Below are positions 47,509 to 59,372 of a stretch of 64,000 nt of DNA, piece by piece. The notes under the pieces are model-generated. The model did no database searches, was not told where the DNA came from, and saw nothing but the letters and a program-made list of their open reading frames with translations. Every line of letters starts with the position of its first letter. Position 1 is the first letter of the stretch. Origin of the DNA: Brachyhypopomus gauderio (Eukaryota > Chordata > Actinopteri > Gymnotiformes > Hypopomidae); contig NW_027506978.1 of the NCBI RefSeq assembly GCF_052324685.1, forward strand, positions 186,001 to 250,000, in the 5' to 3' direction. The position numbers and the translations under genes were made by a program.

Positions 47509-48270
47509 CACGTGCTGTGTCTCGCAGTGATGCTGAGTCAGGTGACGTGCACTTGTCCCCTTGATTTTAAAGTACTCTGAATCATTGTGCCTGCAAGGAG
47601 GTGGTAAAAAGAACACATTGTGGTGATATTGACTCACTGTTGCCACTCCTCTTTTACCATCGTCAGTTTGTGGACTTATGATAGGAAAAACTCAAAGAAT
47701 CTTGGTGACCTACAGGTTTGATTCATCTGCCTTCCTAGTTAAGTCATGCGAACCATTTGCTGCAAAATTGGCTTTAGCTACATTGGCAATTCATTTTGTC
47801 TTCGTATTCCAGTGCATTGTACCGAACTGCAATATCCATCTTAGATCAACTGAGATTTTGCATTTCTCTCTTTCCCACATGCAAGTTCTGAATTTCTTGG
47901 CACACATTACTGCTTTGCATCTACTAAAAGCACTCCAGAGAAAGCTTCACTTCATACCTTCATGAGGTAGCTGTCGTTTGTACTTGTATTTTGGTGGTAT
48001 TTTTGTTTTTTTTTTGTTTGTGTGCGTTGTTTGTCTACTCTTGGAACATCCTGTGATTGGTTAGGGTAGGATTAGAGTTTAATTACGTTGGCCTCAGATT
48101 CTGGTTAATTCCAGGCTTCTTGTGCTAAGCTTGTTGTTTGTTAGCTGTTGTTGGCAGTAATTAGTTGCTGCAGGTGCACTTGCCGCCATGCTCCAAGGAG
48201 TGAATTGGGGGCGGATACATTTTTTCTCCAGCTTTGTTAGTTCTTCCTCAGCCTCGCTTCTTCTTTCCTA

Positions 48271-48343
48271 GCCTCGTTAGCGCAGTAGGTAGCGCGTCAG
48301 TCTCATAATCTGAAGGTCGTGAGTTCGACCCTCACATGGGGCA
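48271..48343 (+). tRNA. tRNA-Met-CAT: tRNA-Met (CAU) with C67T, U25
   Basis: Same G6-U67 change as U5, at base 48337. Confidence 0.93.
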
Positions 48344-48926
48344 GCAGAAGCTTTTTGAAAAGATTGACGAGCCCCCAAAAGATGCTCAAACGCTCTTTCC
48401 TTATTCACTCGCATGCTGAGCACACCCCCTACCTGAAAATAGTATTGGCACATGACTCTTACAGGTCATCCCTAGTTGATTCAAGCTGTGCTTTTTCTTT
48501 TGTAAATTCGCGTGTACACAGCAAGTTGTGTTGCATCCAATTCAATTCTCTCCACTGACCGTTCAGTCAATACCTTGATGGCGTCTGTATTGACACCTCT
48601 ACTGAGACATCAAGCTGCCTCTTTGGAGCATGTTCGCTCCCAGATCAAACTGCAGTGTCGTGGTGCCAACACAGAATAATGGACCACGTCGGACACTTTT
48701 CACTTTTGATTCTTTTTGATTCACTTTTGATGACACGCTTTTGAATACCTGATCACCTGGAATTGGTACCAGCTTGAAGTTAATAGTGAGTAGACTTATG
48801 GAGATTCATTTATTTGAATTTTCTTCTCAAGCCATTTGCAACTCAGAAGCAATGACACTTGTGCACTCATCATTGAGCTTGAGGAAGTCCAAGGAATTGA
48901 TCTCTATGTTACTCTCGCTCCGCCGA

Positions 48927-49008
48927 GCTGCGATGGCCGAGAGGTTAAGGCGTTGGACTTGAAATCCAATGGGGTTTCCCCGCGCAGGTTCGACTCCTGC
49001 TTGCAGCG
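48927..49008 (+). tRNA. tRNA-Ser-TGA: tRNA-Ser (UGA), beta, U25
   Basis: Canonical beta sequence. Confidence 0.97.
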
Positions 49009-49412
49009 TGAGTGTCTTGTTGGGCGTGTGGAAAGAGAGAGTGTGCTCTCTTCCTGCTAGCCAGTTTTAAATATGCTTCTCATGCCATTTGCAACTTTGT
49101 GCTGCCAAACTTTAGCAGTCCTAACTGATCCTGAAATAGTCCCAGGAATTGAGTTACAAATGGCTGCTTCGTCGTTACAATGTGTTGGCATGGAAATGCA
49201 GTGGGGTCTCTTGCAGCTTAGAGGATTAACTTGCCTCTCTAATGTGATTTGTGATGAGACCTTATGCCACCAGTGGGGAGAGCTTGCACTCACAGGTGCT
49301 TCATCCAAAGATCTTCATGCAACATAGTGATGTCTTGTTTCAGGTAAAAGAAAAAGTGCCACATTCTTTCATGGCTGGTCACTGGTTGCTCCGCCTTGCG
49401 CTAAAAGAGGGT

Positions 49413-49484
49413 CTCCCCGTCTGGGAATCGAACCCCGGTCTTCCGCGTGACAGGCGGAGATACTATCCACTATACTAACGAGGA
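49413..49484 (-). tRNA. tRNA-Asp-GTC: tRNA-Asp (GUC), alpha, U25
   Basis: An alpha Asp (G50-A64) beside a beta Ser, the only such pairing in the window, so a crossover lies between the two genes. Confidence 0.88.
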
Positions 49485-50247
49485 CACGTGCTGTGTCTTG
49501 CAGTGATGCTGAGTCAGGTGACGTGCACTTGTCCCCTTGATTTTAAAGTACTCTGAATCATTGTGCCTGCAAGGAGGTGGTAAAAAGAACACATTGTGGT
49601 GATATTGACTCACTGTTGCCATTCCTCTTTTACCATCGTCAGTTTGTGGACTTATGATAGGAAAAACTCAAAGAATCTTGGTGACCTACAGGATTGATTC
49701 ATCTGCCTTCCTAGTTAAGTCATGCAAACCATTTGCTGCAAAATTGGCTTTAGCTACATTGGCAATTCATTTTGTCTTTGTATTCCAGTGCATTGTACCG
49801 AACTGCAATATCCATCTTAGATCAACTGAGATTTTGCATTTCTCTCTTTCCCACATGCAAGTTCTGAATTTCTTGGCACACATTACTGCTTTGCATCTAC
49901 TAAAAGCACTCCAGAGAAAGCTTCACTTCATACCTTCATGAGGTAGGTGTCGTTTGTACTTGTATTTTGGTGGTATTTTTGTTTTTTTTTTTGTTTGTGT
50001 GCGTTGTTTGTCTACTCTTGGAACATCCTGTGATTGGTTAGGGTAGGATTAGAGTTTAATTACGTTGGCCTCAGATTCTGGTTAATTCCAGGCTTCTTGT
50101 GCTAACCTTGTTGTTTGTTAGCTGTTGTTGGCAGTAATTAGTTGCTGCAGGTGCACTTGCCGCCATGCTCCAAGGAGTGAATTGGGGGCGGATACATTTT
50201 TTCTCCAGCTTTGTTAGTTCTTCCTCAGCCTCGCTTCTTCTTTCCTA

Positions 50248-50320
50248 GCCTCGTTAGCGCAGTAGGTAGCGCGTCAGTCTCATAATCTGAAGGTCGTGAG
50301 TTCGACCCTCACACGGGGCA
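50248..50320 (+). tRNA. tRNA-Met-CAT: tRNA-Met (CAU), consensus, U26
   Basis: Consensus sequence. The T5 stop is at 50329-50333. Confidence 0.97.
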
Positions 50321-50904
50321 GCAGAAGCTTTTTGAAAAGATTGACGAGCCCCCAAAAGATGCTCAAACGCTCTTTCCTTATTCACTCGCATGCTGAGCAC
50401 ACCCCCTACCCTGAAAATAGTATTGGCACATGACTCTTACAGGTCATCCCTAGTTGATTCAAGCTGTGCTTTTTCTTTTGTAAATTCGCGTGTGCACAGC
50501 AAGTTGTGTTGCATCCAATTCAATTCTCTCCACTGACCGTTCAGTCAATACCTTGATGGCGTCTGTATTGACACCTCTACTGAGACATCAAGCTGCCTCT
50601 TTGGAGCATGTTTGCTCCCAGATCAAACTGCAGTGTCGTGGAGCCAACACAGAATAATGGACCACGTCGGACACTTTTCACTTTTGATTCTTTTTGATTC
50701 ACTTTTGATGACACGCTTTTGAATACCTGATCACCTGGAATTGGTACCAGCTTGAAGTTAATAGTGAGTAGACTTATGGAGATTCATTTATTTGAATTTT
50801 CTTCTCAAGCCATTTGCAACTCAGAAGCAATGACACTTGTGCACTCATCATTGAGCTTGAGGAAGTCCAAGGAATTGATCTCTATGTTACTCTCGCTCCG
50901 CCGA

Positions 50905-50986
50905 GCTGCGATGGCCGAGAGGTTAAGGCGTTGGACTTGAAATCCAATGGGGTTTCCCCGCGCAGGTTCGACTCCTGCTTGCAGCG
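50905..50986 (+). tRNA. tRNA-Ser-TGA: tRNA-Ser (UGA), beta, U26
   Basis: Canonical beta sequence. Confidence 0.97.
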
Positions 50987-51390
50987 TGAGTGTCTTGTTG
51001 GGCGTGTGGAAAGAGAGAGTGTGCTCTCTTCCTGCTAGCCAGTTTTAAATATGCTTCTCATGCCATTTGCAACTTTGTGCTGCCAAACTTTAGCAGTCCT
51101 AACTGATCCTGAAATAGTCCCAGGAATTGAGTTACAAATGGCTGCTTCGTCGTTACAATGTGTTGGCATGGAAATGCAGTGGGGTCTCTTGCAGCTTAGA
51201 GGATTAACTTGCCTCTCTAATGTGATTTGTGATGAGACCTTATGCCACCAGTGGGGAGAGCTTGCACTCACAGGTGCTTCATCCAAAGATCTTCATGCAA
51301 CATAGTGATGTCTTGTTTCAGGTAAAAGAAAAAGTGCCACATTCTTTCATGGCCGGTCACTGGTTGCTCCGCCTTGCGCTAAAAGAGGGT

Positions 51391-51462
51391 CTCCCCGTCG
51401 GGGAATCGAACCCCGGTCTTCCGCGTGACAGGCGGAGATACTATCCACTATACTAACGAGGA
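51391..51462 (-). tRNA. tRNA-Asp-GTC: tRNA-Asp (GUC), beta, U26
   Basis: Canonical beta sequence. Confidence 0.97.
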
Positions 51463-52225
51463 CACGTGCTGTGTCTCGCAGTGATGCTGAGTCAGGTGAC
51501 GTGCACTTGTCCCCTTGATTTTAAAGTACTCTGAATCATTGTGCCTGCAAGGAGGTGGTAAAAAGAACACATTGTGGTGATATTGACTCACTGTTGCCAC
51601 TCCTCTTTTACCATCGTCAGTTTGTGGACTTATGATAGGAAAAACTCAAAGAATCTTGGTGACCTACAAGTTTGATTCATCTGCCTTCCTAGTTAAGTCA
51701 TGCAAACCATTTGCTGCAAAATTGGCTTTAGCTACATTGGCAATTCATTTTGTCTTCGTATTCCAGTGCATTGTACCGAACTGCAATATCCATCTTAGAT
51801 CAACTGAGATTTTGCATTTCTCTCTTTCCCACATGCAAGTTCTGAATTTCTTGGCACACATTACTGCTTTGCATCTACTAAAAGCACTCCAGAGAAAGCT
51901 TCACTTCATACCTTCATGAGGTAGGTGTCGTTTGTACTTGTATTTTGGTGGTATTTTTGTTTTTTTTTTTGTTTGTGTGCGTTGTTTGTCTACTCTTGGA
52001 ACATCCTGTGATTGGTTAGGGTAGGATTAGAGTTTAATTACGTTGGCCTCAGATTCTGGTTAATTCCAGGCTTCTTGTGCTAACCTTGTTGTTTGTTAGC
52101 TGTTGTTGGCAGTAATTAGTTGCTGCAGGTGCACTTGCCGCCATGCTCCAAGGAGTGAATTGGGGGCGGATACATTTTTTCTCCAGCTTTGTTAGTTCTT
52201 CCTCAGCCTCGCTTCTTCTTTCCTA

Positions 52226-52298
52226 GCCTCGTTAGCGCAGTAGGTAGCGCGTCAGTCTCATAATCTGAAGGTCGTGAGTTTGACCCTCACACGGGGCA
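52226..52298 (+). tRNA. tRNA-Met-CAT: tRNA-Met (CAU) with C56T in the T loop, U27
   Basis: Base 52281 is T, the same box B and elbow lesion as U3. The flanks (GCAAAAGC trailer, T11 tract) are unlike U3, so the two changes probably arose separately at the same CpG. Confidence 0.8.
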
Positions 52299-52881
52299 GC
52301 AAAAGCTTTTTGAAAAGATTGACGAGCCCCCAAAAGATGCTCAAACGCTCTTTCCTTATTCACTCGCATGCTGAGCACACCCCCTACCTGAAAATAGTAT
52401 TGGCACATGACTCTTACAGGTCATCCCTAGTTGATTCAAGCTGTGCTTTTTCTTTTGTAAATTCGCGTGTACACAGCAAGTTGTGTTGCATCCAATTCAA
52501 TTCTCTCCACTGACCGTTCAGTCAATACCTTGATGGCGTCTGTATTGACACCTCTACTGAGACATCAAGCTGCCTCTTTGGAGCATGTTCGCTCCCAGAT
52601 CAAATTGCAGTGTCGTGGTGCCAACACAGAATAATGGACCACGTCGGACACTTTTCACTTTTGATTCTTTTTGATTCACTTTTGATGACACGCTTTTGAA
52701 TACCTGATCACCTGGAATTGGTACCAGCTTGAAGTTAATAGTGAGTAGACTTATGGAGATTCATTTATTTGAATTTTCTACTCAAGCCATTTGCAACTCA
52801 GAAGCAATGACACTTGTGCACTCATCATTGAGCTTGAGGAAGTCCAAGGAATTGATCTCTATGTTACTCTCGCTCCTCCGA

Positions 52882-52963
52882 ACTGCGATGGCCTAGAGGT
52901 TAAGGCGTTGGACTTGAAATCCAATGGGGTTTCCCCGCGCAGGTTCGACTCCTGCTTGCAGCG
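52882..52963 (+). tRNA. tRNA-Ser-TGA: tRNA-Ser (UGA), alpha, U27
   Basis: Alpha form (A1-C72, T13). Confidence 0.88.
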
Positions 52964-53367
52964 TGAGTGTCTTGTTGGGAGTGTGGAAAGAGAGAGTGTG
53001 CTCTCTTCCTGCTAGCCAGTTTTAAATATGCTTCTCATGCCATTTGCAACTTTGTGCTGCCAAACTTTAGCAGTCCTAACTGATCCTGAAATAGTCCCAG
53101 GAATTGAGTTACAAATGGCTGCTTTGTCGTTACAATGTGTTGGCATGGAAATGCAGTGGGGTCTCTTGCAGCGTAGAGGATTAACTTGCCTCTCTAATGT
53201 GATTTGTGATGAGACCTTATGCCACCAGTGGGGAGAGCTTGCACTCACAGGTGCTTCATCCAAAGATCTTCATGCAACATAGCGATGTCTTGTTTCAGGT
53301 AAAAGAAAAAGTGCCACATTCTTTCATGGCTGGTCACTGGTTGCTCCGCCTTGCGCTAAAAGAGGGT

Positions 53368-53439
53368 CTCCCCGTCTGGGAATCGAACCCCGGTCTTCCG
53401 CGTGACAGGCGGAGATACTATCCACTATACTAACGAGGA
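53368..53439 (-). tRNA. tRNA-Asp-GTC: tRNA-Asp (GUC), alpha, U27
   Basis: Alpha form (G50-A64). Confidence 0.88.
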
Positions 53440-54202
53440 CACGTGCTGTGTCTTGCAGTGATGCTGAGTCAGGTGACGTGCACTTGTCCCCTTGATTTTA
53501 AAGTACTCTGAATCATTGTGCCTGCAAGGAGGTGGTAAAAAGAACACATTGTGGTGATATTGACTCACTGTTGCAATTCCTCTTTTACCATCGTCAGTTT
53601 GTGGACTTATGATAGGAAAAACTCAAAGAATCTTGGTGACCTACAGGTTTGATTCATCTGCCTTCCTAGTTAAGTCATGCAAACCATTTGCTGCAAAATT
53701 GGCTTTAGCTACATTGGCAATTCATTTTGTCTTTGTATTCCAGTGCATTGTACCGAACTGCAATATCCATCTTAGATCAACTGAGATTTTGCATTTCTCT
53801 CTTTCCCACATGCAAGTTCTGAATTTCTTGGCACACATTACTGCTTTGCATCTACTAAAAGCACTCCAGAGAAAGCTTCACTTCATACCTTCATGAGGTA
53901 GGTGTCGTTTGTACTTGTATTTTGGTGGTATTTTTGTTTTTTTTTTTGTTTGTGTGCGTTGTTTGTCTACTCTTGGAACATCCTGTGATTGGTTAGGGTA
54001 GGATTAGAGTTTAATTACGTTGGCCTCAGATTCTGGTTAATTCCAGGCTTCTTGTGCTAACCTTGTTGTTTGTTAGCTGTTGTTGGCAGTAATTAGTTGC
54101 TGCAGGTGCACTTGCCGCCATGCTCCAAGGAGTGAATTGGGGGCGGATACATTTTTTCTCCAGCTTTGTTAGTTCTTCCTCAGCCTCGCTTCTTCTTTCC
54201 TA

Positions 54203-54275
54203 GCCTCGTTAGCGCAGTAGGTAGCGCGTCAGTCTCATAATCTGAAGGTCGTGAGTTCGACCCTCACACGGGGCA
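54203..54275 (+). tRNA. tRNA-Met-CAT: tRNA-Met (CAU), consensus, U28
   Basis: Consensus sequence. The T5 stop is at 54284-54288. Confidence 0.97.
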
Positions 54276-54859
54276 GCAGAAGCTTTTTGAAAAGATTGAC
54301 GAGCCCCCAAAAGATGCTCAAACGCTCTTTCCTTATTCACTCGCATGCTGAGCACACCCCCTACCCTGAAAATAGTATTGGCACATGACTCTTACAGGTC
54401 ATCCCTAGTTGATTCAAGCTGTGCTTTTTCTTTTGTAAATTCGCGTGTGCACAGCAAGTTGTGTTGCATCCAATTCAATTCTCTCCACTGACCGTTCAGT
54501 CAATACCTTGATGGCGTCTGTATTGACACCTCTACTGAGACATCAAGCTGCCTCTTTGGAGCATGTTTGCTCCCAGATCAAACTGCAGTGTCGTGGAGCC
54601 AACACAGAATAATGGACCACGTCGGACACTTTTCACTTTTGATTCTTTTTGATTCACTTTTGATGACACGCTTTTGAATACCTGATCACCTGGAATTGGT
54701 ACCAGCTTGAAGTTAATAGTGAGTAGACTTATGGAGATTCATTTATTTGAATTTTCTTCTCAAGCCATTTGCAACTCAGAAGCAATGACACTTGTGCACT
54801 CATCATTGAGCTTGAGGAAGTCCAAGGAATTGATCTCTATGTTACTCTCGCTCCGCCGA

Positions 54860-54941
54860 GCTGCGATGGCCGAGAGGTTAAGGCGTTGGACTTGAAATCC
54901 AATGGGGTTTCCCCGCGCAGGTTCGACTCCTGCTTGCAGCG
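54860..54941 (+). tRNA. tRNA-Ser-TGA: tRNA-Ser (UGA), beta, U28
   Basis: Canonical beta sequence. Confidence 0.97.
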
Positions 54942-55345
54942 TGAGTGTCTTGTTGGGCGTGTGGAAAGAGAGAGTGTGCTCTCTTCCTGCTAGCCAGTTT
55001 TAAATATGCTTCTCATGCCATTTGCAACTTTGTGCTGCCAAACTTTAGCAGTCCTAACTGATCCTGAAATAGTCCCAGGAATTGAGTTACAAATGGCTGC
55101 TTCGTCGTTACAATGTGTTGGCATGGAAATCCAGTGGGGTCTCTTGCAGCTTAGAGGATTAACTTGCCTCTCTAATGTGATTTGTGATGAGACCTTATGC
55201 CACCAGTGGGGAGAGCTTGCACTCACAGGTGCTTCATCCAAAGATCTTCATGCAACATAGTGATGTCTTGTTTCAGGTAAAAGAAAAAGTGCCACATTCT
55301 TTCATGGCCGGTCACTGGTTGCTCCGCCTTGCGCTAAAAGAGGGT

Positions 55346-55417
55346 CTCCCCGTCGGGGAATCGAACCCCGGTCTTCCGCGTGACAGGCGGAGATACTATC
55401 CACTATACTAACGAGGA
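55346..55417 (-). tRNA. tRNA-Asp-GTC: tRNA-Asp (GUC), beta, U28
   Basis: Canonical beta sequence. Confidence 0.97.
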
Positions 55418-56180
55418 CACGTGCTGTGTCTCGCAGTGATGCTGAGTCAGGTGACGTGCACTTGTCCCCTTGATTTTAAAGTACTCTGAATCATTGTGCC
55501 TGCAAGGAGGTGGTAAAAAGAACACATTGTGGTGATATTGACTCACTGTTGCCACTCCTCTTTTACCATCGTCAGTTTGTGGACTTATGATAGGAAAAAC
55601 TCAAAGAATCTTGGTGACCTACAAGTTTGATTCATCTGCCTTCCTAGTTAAGTCATGCAAACCATTTGCTGCAAAATTGGCTTTAGCTACATTGGCAATT
55701 CATTTTGTCTTCGTATTCCAGTGCATTGTACCGAACTGCAATATCCATCTTAGATCAACTGAGATTTTGCATTTCTCTCTTTCCCACATGCAAGTTCTGA
55801 ATTTCTTGGCACACATTACTGCTTTGCATCTACTAAAAGCACTCCAGAGAAAGCTTCACTTCATACCTTCATGAGGTAGGTGTCGTTTGTACTTGTATTT
55901 TGGTGGTATTTTTGTTTTTTTTTTTGTTTGTGTGCGTTGTTTGTCTACTCTTGGAACATCCTGTGATTGGTTAGGGTAGGATTAGAGTTTAATTACGTTG
56001 GCCTCAGATTCTGGTTAATTCCAGGCTTCTTGTGCTAACCTTGTTGTTTGTTAGCTGTTGTTGGCAGTAATTAGTTGCTGCAGGTGCACTTGCCGCCATG
56101 CTCCAAGGAGTGAATTGGGGGCGGATACATTTTTTCTCCAGCTTTGTTAGTTCTTCCTCAGCCTCGCTTCTTCTTTCCTA

Positions 56181-56253
56181 GCCTCGTTAGCGCAGTAGGT
56201 AGCGCGTCAGTCTCATAATCTGAAGGTCGTGAGTTCGACCCTCACACGGGGCA
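56181..56253 (+). tRNA. tRNA-Met-CAT: tRNA-Met (CAU), consensus, U29
   Basis: Consensus gene with the GCAAAAGC trailer; it lacks the C56T of its duplicate partner U27. The T5 stop is at 56262-56266. Confidence 0.97.
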
Positions 56254-56836
56254 GCAAAAGCTTTTTGAAAAGATTGACGAGCCCCCAAAAGATGCTCAAA
56301 CGCTCTTTCCTTATTCACTCGCATGCTGAGCACACCCCCTACCTGAAAATAGTATTGGCACATGACTCTTACAGGTCATCCCTAGTTGATTCAAGCTGTG
56401 CTTTTTCTTTTGTAAATTCGCGTGTACACAGCAAGTTGTGTTGCATCCAATTCAATTCTCTCCACTGACCGTTCAGTCAATACCTTGATGGCGTCTGTAT
56501 TGACACCTCTACTGAGACATCAAGCTGCCTCTTTGGAGCATGTTCGCTCCCAGATCAAATTGCAGTGTCGTGGTGCCAACACAGAATAATGGACCACGTC
56601 GGACACTTTTCACTTTTGATTCTTTTTGATTCACTTTTGATGACACGCTTTTGAATACCTGATCACCTGGAATTGGTACCAGCTTGAAGTTAATAGTGAG
56701 TAGACTTATGGAGATTCATTTATTTGAATTTTCTACTCAAGCCATTTGCAACTCAGAAGCAATGACACTTGTGCACTCATCATTGAGCTTGAGGAAGTCC
56801 AAGGAATTGATCTCTATGTTACTCTCGCTCCTCCGA

Positions 56837-56918
56837 ACTGCGATGGCCTAGAGGTTAAGGCGTTGGACTTGAAATCCAATGGGGTTTCCCCGCGCAGGTT
56901 CGACTCCTGCTTGCAGCG
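56837..56918 (+). tRNA. tRNA-Ser-TGA: tRNA-Ser (UGA), alpha, U29
   Basis: Alpha form (A1-C72, T13). Confidence 0.88.
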
Positions 56919-57322
56919 TGAGTGTCTTGTTGGGAGTGTGGAAAGAGAGAGTGTGCTCTCTTCCTGCTAGCCAGTTTTAAATATGCTTCTCATGCCATTT
57001 GCAACTTTGTGCTGCCAAACTTTAGCAGTCCTAACTGATCCTGAAATAGTCCCAGGAATTGAGTTACAAATGGCTGCTTTGTCGTTACAATGTGTTGGCA
57101 TGGAAATGCAGTGGGGTCTCTTGCAGCGTAGAGGATTAACTTGCCTCTCTAATGTGATTTGTGATGAGACCTTATGCCACCAGTGGGGAGAGCTTGCACT
57201 CACAGGTGCTTCATCCAAAGATCTTCATGCAACATAGCGATGTCTTGTTTCAGGTAAAAGAAAAAGTGCCACATTCTTTCATGGCTGGTCACTGGTTGCT
57301 CCGCCTTGCGCTAAAAGAGGGT

Positions 57323-57394
57323 CTCCCCGTCTGGGAATCGAACCCCGGTCTTCCGCGTGACAGGCGGAGATACTATCCACTATACTAACGAGGA
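57323..57394 (-). tRNA. tRNA-Asp-GTC: tRNA-Asp (GUC), alpha, U29
   Basis: Alpha form (G50-A64). Confidence 0.88.
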
Positions 57395-58157
57395 CACGTG
57401 CTGTGTCTCGCAGTGATGCTGAGTCAGGTGACGTGCACTTGTCCCCTTGATTTTAAAGTACTCTGAATCATTGTGCCTGCAAGGAGGTGGTAAAAAGAAC
57501 ACATTGTGGTGATATTGACTCACTGTTGCAATTCCTCTTTTACCATCGTCAGTTTGTGGACTTATGATAGGAAAAACTCAAAGAATCTTGGTGACCTACA
57601 GGTTTGATTCATCTGCCTTCCTAGTTAAGTCATGCAAACCATTTGCTGCAAAATTGGCTTTAGCTACATTGGCAATTCATTTTGTCTTTGTATTCCAGTG
57701 CATTGTACCGAACTGCAATATCCATCTTAGATCAACTGAGATTTTGCATTTCTCTCTTTCCCACATGCAAGTTCTGAATTTCTTGGCACACATTACTGCT
57801 TTGCATCTACTAAAAGCACTCCAGAGAAAGCTTCACTTCATACCTTCATGAGGTAGGTGTCGTTTGTACTTGTATTTTGGTGGTATTTTTGTTTTTTTTT
57901 TTGTTTGTGTGCGTTGTTTGTCTACTCTTGGAACATCCTGTGATTGGTTAGGGTAGGATTAGAGTTTAATTACGTTGGCCTCAGATTCTGGTTAATTCCA
58001 GGCTTCTTGTGCTAACCTTGTTGTTTGTTAGCTGTTGTTGGCAGTAATTAGTTGCTGCAGGTGCACTTGCCGCCATGCTCCAAGGAGTGAATTGGGGGCG
58101 GATACATTTTTTCTCCAGCTTTGTTAGTTCTTCCTCAGCCTCGCTTCTTCTTTCCTA

Positions 58158-58230
58158 GCCTCGTTAGCGCAGTAGGTAGCGCGTCAGTCTCATAATCTGA
58201 AGGTCGTGAGTTCGACCCTCACACGGGGCA
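58158..58230 (+). tRNA. tRNA-Met-CAT: tRNA-Met (CAU), consensus, U30
   Basis: Consensus sequence. The T5 stop is at 58239-58243. Confidence 0.97.
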
Positions 58231-58814
58231 GCAGAAGCTTTTTGAAAAGATTGACGAGCCCCCAAAAGATGCTCAAACGCTCTTTCCTTATTCACTCGCA
58301 TGCTGAGCACACCCCCTACCCTGAAAATAGTATTGGCACATGACTCTTACAGGTCATCCCTAGTTGATTCAAGCTGTGCTTTTTCTTTTGTAAATTCGCG
58401 TGTGCACAGCAAGTTGTGTTGCATCCAATTCAATTCTCTCCACTGACCGTTCAGTCAATACCTTGATGGCGTCTGTATTGACACCTCTACTGAGACATCA
58501 AGCTGCCTCTTTGGAGCATGTTTGCTCCCAGATCAAACTGCAGTGTCGTGGAGCCAACACAGAATAATGGACCACGTCGGACACTTTTCACTTTTGATTC
58601 TTTTTGATTCACTTTTGATGACACGCTTTTGAATACCTGATCACCTGGAATTGGTACCAGCTTGAAGTTAATAGTGAGTAGACTTATGGAGATTCATTTA
58701 TTTGAATTTTCTTCTCAAGCCATTTGCAACTCAGAAGCAATGACACTTGTGCACTCATCATTGAGCTTGAGGAAGTCCAAGGAATTGATCTCTATGTTAC
58801 TCTCGCTCCGCCGA

Positions 58815-58896
58815 GCTGCGATGGCCGAGAGGTTAAGGCGTTGGACTTGAAATCCAATGGGGTTTCCCCGCGCAGGTTCGACTCCTGCTTGCAGCG
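58815..58896 (+). tRNA. tRNA-Ser-TGA: tRNA-Ser (UGA), beta, U30
   Basis: Canonical beta sequence. Confidence 0.97.
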
Positions 58897-59300
58897 TGAG
58901 TGTCTTGTTGGGCGTGTGGAAAGAGAGAGTGTGCTCTCTTCCTGCTAGCCAGTTTTAAATATGCTTCTCATGCCATTTGCAACTTTGTGCTGCCAAACTT
59001 TAGCAGTCCTAACTGATCCTGAAATAGTCCCAGGAATTGAGTTACAAATGGCTGCTTCGTCGTTACAATGTGTTGGCATGGAAATGCAGTGGGGTCTCTT
59101 GCAGCTTAGAGGATTAACTTGCCTCTCTAATGTGATTTGTGATGAGACCTTATGCCACCAGTGGGGAGAGCTTGCACTCACAGGTGCTTCATCCAAAGAT
59201 TTTCATGCAACATAGCGATGTCTTGTTTCAGGTAAAAGAAAAAGTGCCACATTCTTTCATGGCCGGTCACTGGTTGCTCCGCCTTGCGCTAAAAGAGGGT

Positions 59301-59372
59301 CTCCTCGTCGGGGAATCGAACCCCGGTCTTCCACGTAACAGGCGGAGATACTATCCACTATACTAACGAGGA
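59301..59372 (-). tRNA. Asp-type tRNA with GUU (Asn) anticodon, U30
   Basis: Same as the U7 version: GUU anticodon at plus-strand 59337-59339, G30-U40, U4-A69 and an unaltered T stem. It lies about 45 kb from U7, so the variant has spread or persisted within the array. Confidence 0.88.

Larger units (their letters stand above)
49621..57530. repeat. Two-unit (3,955 bp) tandem duplication within the array
   Basis: The private variant TTGCAATTCC occurs at 53575 and 57530, exactly 3,955 bp apart, and nowhere else that I see; base 49620 is consensus. U26-U27 and U28-U29 share the same alternation of a unit with the extra C and beta genes followed by a unit with the GCAAAAGC trailer and alpha genes. 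Later private changes in U27 (Met C56T) and U28 (a C at about 55131) postdate it. Confidence 0.75.
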
